From: Mycolicibacterium vulneris
Lineage (GTDB): Bacteria > Actinomycetota > Actinomycetes > Mycobacteriales > Mycobacteriaceae
Direction of reading: 5' to 3'
Assembly: GCF_002104765.1 (NCBI RefSeq)
Contig: NZ_NCXM01000010.1
Location: 1-64,000, forward strand
Length of the DNA stretch: 64,000 nt
Positions 59,627 to 64,000 of this stretch are shown piece by piece. Within the stretch, counting starts at the first letter, position 1; every line of letters starts with the position of its first letter. The notes under the pieces are model-generated. The model had not been told where the DNA came from and ran no database searches. It saw only the letters and a program-made list of their open reading frames with translations. The position numbers and the translations under genes were made by a program.

Positions 59627-61041
59627 CCGTCGCGGCGGACGCCCGGCAGTTCGCCAACGCCCCGGCCGAGTTCTTCGGCCATTCATGGCACGCGATGCAG
59701 CATGTGCCGGTCGACGAGCTCGCTGCTCTGCAGCTGGAGGCATTGCAGCTGCGCTTCGGCGAGCTCCGTCACACCATTGCGACGCTCACCCGGCTCGCCG
59801 ACGAAGCCGGGATCGACGCGGTCGGTCAGCTCAATGACGTTGTCCCGCTGCTGTTCCAGCATTCGGTGTACAAGTCCTACCCGGCCGCGCTGCTAGTGCG
59901 GAGTCGGTTCACCGAACTCACCCGCTGGCTTGATCGGCTGACCACGATCGACCTCGCCAGCGTCGACGTCTCCGATTGCGAGACGATCGATGCCTGGCTC
60001 GACACACTGGAGGCTGCTACGGCACTGCGGGCCGTGCACTCCTCGGGCACCACGGGGACGATGTCGTTTCTGCCGCGTTCGACACACGAGTGGGATCAGA
60101 TGGGCCGGGCGTCGCGGTGCGGGCTGTTCCAATACAGTGACCCGCTCGGCGTGGGGGGCCGACACGACGGCGAATGGTTCGAGCTGATCTGGCCGCTGTG
60201 GCGCTCGGGCCGCAGCGCGATCACCCGCTTTCCCGGCATGGCCCTTCCCCACCTGCTCGGTTCGGAGGACCGGCTGCATGCGCTGCGCCCGGGGCGGATG
60301 AGCTCGGACGCGGCCTATCTCGCCGGACGGGTACGCGCCGAAGCAGCCCGCGGCGAGCTCGCCAAGCTCGAGATCAGCCCCGCGTTGCGGGCGCGGCGGG
60401 AGGAGTTCGAACGCGAGCAGCGCGAGATGGCGGAATCGCTGCCGAAGTTCATCAACGAGATCAGCCGGGATATGCGCGGACGCCGGATCTGGATGCTGGC
60501 CACCTGGAACGTGCTGTACAACATGTCCAAGGCGGGACTCGACGCCGGCCTGGAGAACGTGTTCGCCTCCGATTCGCTGATCACCACCGGCGGTGGCGCC
60601 AAGGGCAGGGTCGTCCCCGATGACTGGGAGGAGACGGTCCGGCGGTTCTCCGGCGTGAAACACATCCAGCACAGCTACGTGATGTCGGAGATAACCGCGC
60701 TCAACAAGATGTGCGAACGCGGCCGCTACCACTTCGAACCGTGGACTATCCCATTTGTCCTCGATCCTGTCGACGGAGCGCCGTTTCCGCGGACCGGCGA
60801 GCACACCGGGCGGATGGCGGTATTCGATCTGCTCGCCGCCACCTACTGGGGCGGTTTCGTCAGTGGCGACGAGTTCACCCTCAGCTTCGAGCCATGCGGA
60901 TGTGGGCGGACCACCGCCCACGCCGCGCCAACCATCGAGCGCTACAGCGACAAGCACAACGGAGACGACAAAATCACCTGTGTCGCCGCTGAGGACGCGC
61001 ACCGGGCGGCGCTGGAATTTCTCACCGGCGAACTCGTGTGA
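59623..61041 (+). CDS. LuxE-like acyl-activating enzyme / acyl-protein synthetase (472 aa)
   Basis: An adenylate-forming protein of the LuxE/phenylacetate-CoA-ligase type: P-loop-like AVHSSGTTGTMSFLPRSTHE near residue 140, a long central domain (MRGRRIWMLATWNVLYNMSK, then LITTGGGAKGRVVPDDWEET), and CGCGRTTAHAAPTIERYSDK near the C-terminus. LuxE activates a fatty acid and passes it to LuxC. The frame is open from 59143, but the GTG at 59623 overlaps the LLM stop as GTGA. A LuxC homolog follows 10 nt later, which supports the assignment. Longer than classical LuxE (about 370). Confidence 0.7.
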   Translation: MTVAADARQFANAPAEFFGHSWHAMQHVPVDELAALQLEALQLRFGELRHTIATLTRLADEAGIDAVGQLNDVVPLLFQHSVYKSYPAALLVRSRFTELTRWLDRLTTIDLASVDVSDCETIDAWLDTLEAATALRAVHSSGTTGTMSFLPRSTHEWDQMGRASRCGLFQYSDPLGVGGRHDGEWFELIWPLWRSGRSAITRFPGMALPHLLGSEDRLHALRPGRMSSDAAYLAGRVRAEAARGELAKLEISPALRARREEFEREQREMAESLPKFINEISRDMRGRRIWMLATWNVLYNMSKAGLDAGLENVFASDSLITTGGGAKGRVVPDDWEETVRRFSGVKHIQHSYVMSEITALNKMCERGRYHFEPWTIPFVLDPVDGAPFPRTGEHTGRMAVFDLLAATYWGGFVSGDEFTLSFEPCGCGRTTAHAAPTIERYSDKHNGDDKITCVAAEDAHRAALEFLTGELV

Positions 61042-61051
61042 CCGTCCGCCA

Positions 61052-62572
61052 ATGAAAAACACCATGACCGGATTCGCCGCACCCGCGATCATCCGCGGGC
61101 AGTTGATCGACGACGACCTCGTAACATTCGGCGGCCGCGGCGGCACCGCCGCCTTTCGGGCACCGGACCCGCACCGCCTGCTGGGTTCTTTGGAGCTGTC
61201 GGACCCCAGCCAACTGCGCGAGGTTCAGGACCTGCCGTTCAGCGAGATCGTCGCCTACCTGGCGGCCATCGGTGACGCGCTGGCGCTGCCCCGAAATGCC
61301 CACATGCAAGAGGCGCTGGAGCTCTCCGCGCAGTTCTCCGACATGACCCCTCCACTGGTCCGCTCATCGTTCGAGCAGCTGCCGGCTCTGTTCAGCGCCG
61401 CCGCGGTGCGCGAACTTGCGGAGACCACAATCGGGATCCCATACCTCGAGGGCTGGGTCCCTCGGGTGATGACCGACGGCCGGACCGCGTCGGTCCGGGC
61501 GTTCGGCACCCGCACCGTACACATCATCGCCGGCAACAGCCCACTGATCGCGGCGCTGAGCATCATCCGCAACGCGGTCGGGCGCTCGGACGCGATCATC
61601 AAAACCCCGTCCAACGACCCGCTGACCGCGCTTGCGATCGCCCGCACGATGCGCGAGCTCGACCCGGCGCACCCGATCACCCGTCATTTGTCCGTCGCGT
61701 ACTGGAAGGGTGGGGATACCGGGTTCGAGGAGCGGCTCTTCAAGCCCGCCGGCGTCGAGAAGATCATCGCCTGGGGCGGCCTCGCCTCGGTCACCCATGT
61801 GCTGCGCTATGTCCAGCCGGGGCTCGAGCTCATCTCGCTCGATCCGAAGCGCAGCGCGACGATCATCGGGCCGCAGGCGTTCGCGTCCGAGGAGGCGTTC
61901 GCCGATGTCGCGTTGCGTACGGCCACCGACATCGGTGCCCTCAACCAGCTCGGGTGCGTCAACGCGCGCACCGTCTACGTGGCGAGTGGCACCGATCCGG
62001 ACGGGCTCGAGCGGGCGAACCGGCTCGGTGAGGAGATCTACGCCCAACTGCAGCGGCTGCCCGAACACCTCACTACCCCGGCGAAATGGTCGGACCCAGA
62101 ACTCATCGCCGACATCGACGCACTACGGTCGAGCCCGGATTGGTACCGCGTCTACGGCGGTCGCGACGGCGAGGGCGCGGTGATCGTCTCGCAGCTCGAC
62201 GAACCGGTCGAGTTCTCCCGCCGGCTGTCGGGCCGGGTCGCCAACATCGTCCCTATCGATGATCCGGCCGATGCGATCCGAGAAATCAATGCCTACACCC
62301 AGACCGTCGGAATTTATCCGGAATCCTTGAAATCCGATCTGCGGGAACAACTTCCGCTGCACGGCGCCCAGCGCCTGGTATCACTGGGCTACGCGGCCCA
62401 CCCGAGTGTCTCGCTTCCTCAAGACGGGATCGAACCGATGCGTCGAATGGTCAAGTGGATAGTTGACGAGAGTTGCGAACCCGATCTGGTCCGGCCCTTG
62501 TGGACAAGCAACAGACAAGCAACAGCACGGGCGGCAAGGAGCTGGGATGACGGGGATCGTCGATACAACTGA
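61052..62572 (+). CDS. LuxC-like acyl-CoA / acyl-protein reductase (506 aa)
   Basis: This family (LuxC-type) reduces an activated acyl group to an aldehyde with NADPH. VHIIAGNSPLIAALSIIRNA and SDAIIKTPSNDPLTALAIAR (about residues 150-190) are typical of the nucleotide-binding part. DIGALNQLGCVNARTVYVAS (about 290-310) carries the likely catalytic cysteine. VKWIVDESCEPDLVRPL lies at the end. The ATG at 61052 lies 10 nt after the LuxE-like stop; 61064 is an alternative. Its end overlaps the downstream kinase by 26 nt. With the LuxE-like gene it forms a fatty-acid-reductase pair. Confidence 0.8.
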   Translation: MKNTMTGFAAPAIIRGQLIDDDLVTFGGRGGTAAFRAPDPHRLLGSLELSDPSQLREVQDLPFSEIVAYLAAIGDALALPRNAHMQEALELSAQFSDMTPPLVRSSFEQLPALFSAAAVRELAETTIGIPYLEGWVPRVMTDGRTASVRAFGTRTVHIIAGNSPLIAALSIIRNAVGRSDAIIKTPSNDPLTALAIARTMRELDPAHPITRHLSVAYWKGGDTGFEERLFKPAGVEKIIAWGGLASVTHVLRYVQPGLELISLDPKRSATIIGPQAFASEEAFADVALRTATDIGALNQLGCVNARTVYVASGTDPDGLERANRLGEEIYAQLQRLPEHLTTPAKWSDPELIADIDALRSSPDWYRVYGGRDGEGAVIVSQLDEPVEFSRRLSGRVANIVPIDDPADAIREINAYTQTVGIYPESLKSDLREQLPLHGAQRLVSLGYAAHPSVSLPQDGIEPMRRMVKWIVDESCEPDLVRPLWTSNRQATARAARSWDDGDRRYN

Positions 62573-63623
62573 TGGGCTGACCCCCCAGTGGTTCACCCGG
62601 GTGTTACAGAGCAACGCCACCCTCGGCGGGCAGGACACGGTCACCTCGGTCGAGGCGGCAGTGATCGGCACCGGGCAGGCCGGGTTCGTCGCTCGCGCAC
62701 AGTTGGGGTACGCCGGTGGCGCCGCCGGTCCGGCCTCGCTGATCGTGAAACTGCCCTCGGCAGATGCCAGTTCGCGGCAGATGGGTGCGGCGATGGGGAT
62801 TTACGAATCCGAGGTTCGCTTCTACCAGGAGATCGCGCCCCGGCTCGGTTGCGCCATCCCCGCGATGTACTGGGGCGACGTGGAGCCGGCCAGCGGGCGT
62901 TTCACGTTGGTGCTGGAGGACCTGCAGGCAACGTCCAACGTCGGCGACATGGTCGGCGGCGGCACGCTGAAGCAGGCCGAGTTGGCGATCGGCGCGCTGC
63001 CCGGACTGCAGGCGCCGATCTGGAACGAGCCGGGGCTGGCCGACCTGCCGTGGGCCGGGCTCGCGCGCACCGAATTGCTGTTCGCTGCCGTCGAGCCGCT
63101 GATCGAAGCGTTCATCGCCAGATTCGAAAACCGGGTCGACTCAAACCATTTGGAGCTGGCCAAACGACTCGCTCCCGCGGCGGCGGGCAGCGCGCAGCGG
63201 CTGTGGTGCGCACCCTTCGTGATTGCCCACGGCGACTACCGCCTGGACAACATGATGTTCGCCCGCGTCGACGGCGCGCCGCCGATCTCGGTGATCGATT
63301 GGCAGGGGGCCCGGCTCGGACCGCCCCTGCTTGACGTCGCGATCTATCTCGGGTCATGCCTGAGCGTCGACGAACGCCGCTCTGAACAGGATCGTCTGTT
63401 GCATCGCTACCACGACGGCCTGTGCGCGGCGGGGGTGAACGACTTCTCCTTCGCCCAGTGCGAGGACAGCTACCGCATGAGCTCGCTGTATCCGTTCCTG
63501 CTGACGATCGCCGTGTCGATGACGCTCCAGCAGACTGAGCGCGGCGATCAGATGTGGGCCCAGATGTTCACCAACTCGGCGTCGATCGTCGCCGACACCG
63601 GCGCTGACGCGTTGCTGGGCTGA
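62547..63623 (+). CDS. APH/EcKinase-like small-molecule kinase (358 aa)
   Basis: VIAHGDYRLDNMMFARVDGA and SVIDWQGARLGPPLLDVAI are the catalytic and metal-binding loops; SLIVKLPSADASSRQMGAAM holds the N-lobe lysine. It is paralogous to the kinase at 10189-11304, with matching segments throughout (GIYESEVRFYQEIAP versus GFYEAEVGFYKQIAP). Both sit in operons with an LLM oxidoreductase. The ATG at 62547 is preceded by GGAG and overlaps the LuxC-like gene. It probably phosphorylates a hydroxylated product of the cassette. Confidence 0.8.
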   Translation: MTGIVDTTDGLTPQWFTRVLQSNATLGGQDTVTSVEAAVIGTGQAGFVARAQLGYAGGAAGPASLIVKLPSADASSRQMGAAMGIYESEVRFYQEIAPRLGCAIPAMYWGDVEPASGRFTLVLEDLQATSNVGDMVGGGTLKQAELAIGALPGLQAPIWNEPGLADLPWAGLARTELLFAAVEPLIEAFIARFENRVDSNHLELAKRLAPAAAGSAQRLWCAPFVIAHGDYRLDNMMFARVDGAPPISVIDWQGARLGPPLLDVAIYLGSCLSVDERRSEQDRLLHRYHDGLCAAGVNDFSFAQCEDSYRMSSLYPFLLTIAVSMTLQQTERGDQMWAQMFTNSASIVADTGADALLG

Positions 63624-63630
63624 CCACGAC

Positions 63631-64000
63631 ATGGCAATCCCGACTCCACGTCCCGGCGCCGCTGCCCTGATCACCGGTGCCTCCTCGGGTATCGGCGCCG
63701 AGTTGGCGCGCGGGCTGGTCGCACGCGGTCACAACGCCATCCTGGTTGCGCGCCGTCAGGACCGGCTGGCGGCGTTCGCCCGCGAGTTGTCAGATGGAGG
63801 CCGCCGGCGTATCGAGGTGATCGCCGCAGACATCAGCGACCCCGACAGCCGCGCCGGACTGCTCGCGGACGTTGCACAGTGCGGCCTCGACGTCGACGTG
63901 CTGGTGGCGTGCGCTGGGTTCGGCATGGGAGGACCGTTCATCGATGCCGACCCCGACCGGATCCAGCAGCTGATACGCACCAACGTCGAGGGAACTTTCC
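63631..64000 (+). CDS. Short-chain dehydrogenase, partial (runs off window)
   Basis: The frame from the ATG at 63631 has no stop before the window ends. AALITGASSGIGAELARGLV is the classical SDR cofactor motif, followed by ILVARRQDRL, AADISDPDS and LVACAGFGMGGPF. At least 123 residues are present; the catalytic YxxxK lies beyond the end. The start is 7 nt after the kinase stop, so it belongs to the same operon. It may oxidise or reduce the alcohol/aldehyde product of the cassette. Confidence 0.85.
   Translation, partial: MAIPTPRPGAAALITGASSGIGAELARGLVARGHNAILVARRQDRLAAFARELSDGGRRRIEVIAADISDPDSRAGLLADVAQCGLDVDVLVACAGFGMGGPFIDADPDRIQQLIRTNVEGTF

Noticed and set aside
58454..62572. Bioluminescence operon
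   Set aside because: Only a superfamily-level luciferase relative is present and no LuxA/LuxB pair is seen; light production is not supported, only a lux-like enzyme logic.

Overview
The window is high-GC actinobacterial DNA and almost certainly comes from a Mycobacterium, most likely a slow grower. It carries a decayed PPE-family gene with the characteristic [15 protein letters not shown] start, an IS481-type transposase remnant, a ppdK gene with its usual 201-residue partner, an EthR-like repressor, and a high density of FadE/FadD-like lipid genes, F420-type (LLM) oxidoreductases, cytochromes P450 and TetR regulators. No complete tRNA, rRNA or CRISPR array was seen. Functions are read from motifs and family resemblance; no database search was run.

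Layout. 1-3.7 kb is a decayed accessory edge: short tandem repeats, a tRNA-like 3' fragment, two small membrane-protein genes, a multiply frameshifted PPE pseudogene, hairpin repeats and a transposase remnant. 3.7-6.0 kb is a thiolase/acyl-CoA dehydrogenase pair. 6.3-11.3 kb is one tightly coupled operon (kinase, LLM oxidoreductase, RDHSWG-type beta-barrel protein, a 61-residue ORF, and a phosphohistidine 'PEP-utilizer' domain protein) in which every junction is a 4-nt stop/start overlap. 11.8-22.9 kb holds a phytoene-desaturase-like flavoprotein, two further copies of the beta-barrel/phosphohistidine pair, an AveC-like membrane protein with two small membrane proteins, an EthR-like regulator and another kinase. 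23.3-27.3 kb has an acyl-CoA dehydrogenase and ppdK with its partner.

27.3-57.6 kb is a dense catabolic region: four P450s, an old-yellow-enzyme/dienoyl-CoA-reductase-like flavoprotein, three intact and one internally deleted acyl-CoA synthetase genes, a 786-residue fusion of two acyl-CoA dehydrogenase halves, an enoyl-CoA hydratase-like protein, SDRs, an alcohol and an aldehyde dehydrogenase, LLM oxidoreductases and several TetR genes. Together these could activate, hydroxylate and beta-oxidise a bulky hydrophobic substrate (sterol, terpenoid or branched lipid; the substrate is inference). Many of their promoters share a candidate operator close to ACCWAACNNNGTTWGGT.

57.7-64 kb is a TetR-controlled cassette with two perfect tandem palindromic operators. 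It contains an LLM (luciferase superfamily) oxidoreductase overlapping a LuxE-like acyl-activating enzyme, then a LuxC-like acyl-CoA reductase, a kinase paralogous to the one at 10-11 kb, and an SDR that runs off the window. It looks like a lux-type fatty-aldehyde module coupled to a luciferase-family monooxygenase. The two most interesting systems are this cassette and the three recurring beta-barrel/phosphohistidine pairs, whose phosphohistidine proteins resemble rifampicin phosphotransferase without its ATP-binding domain.
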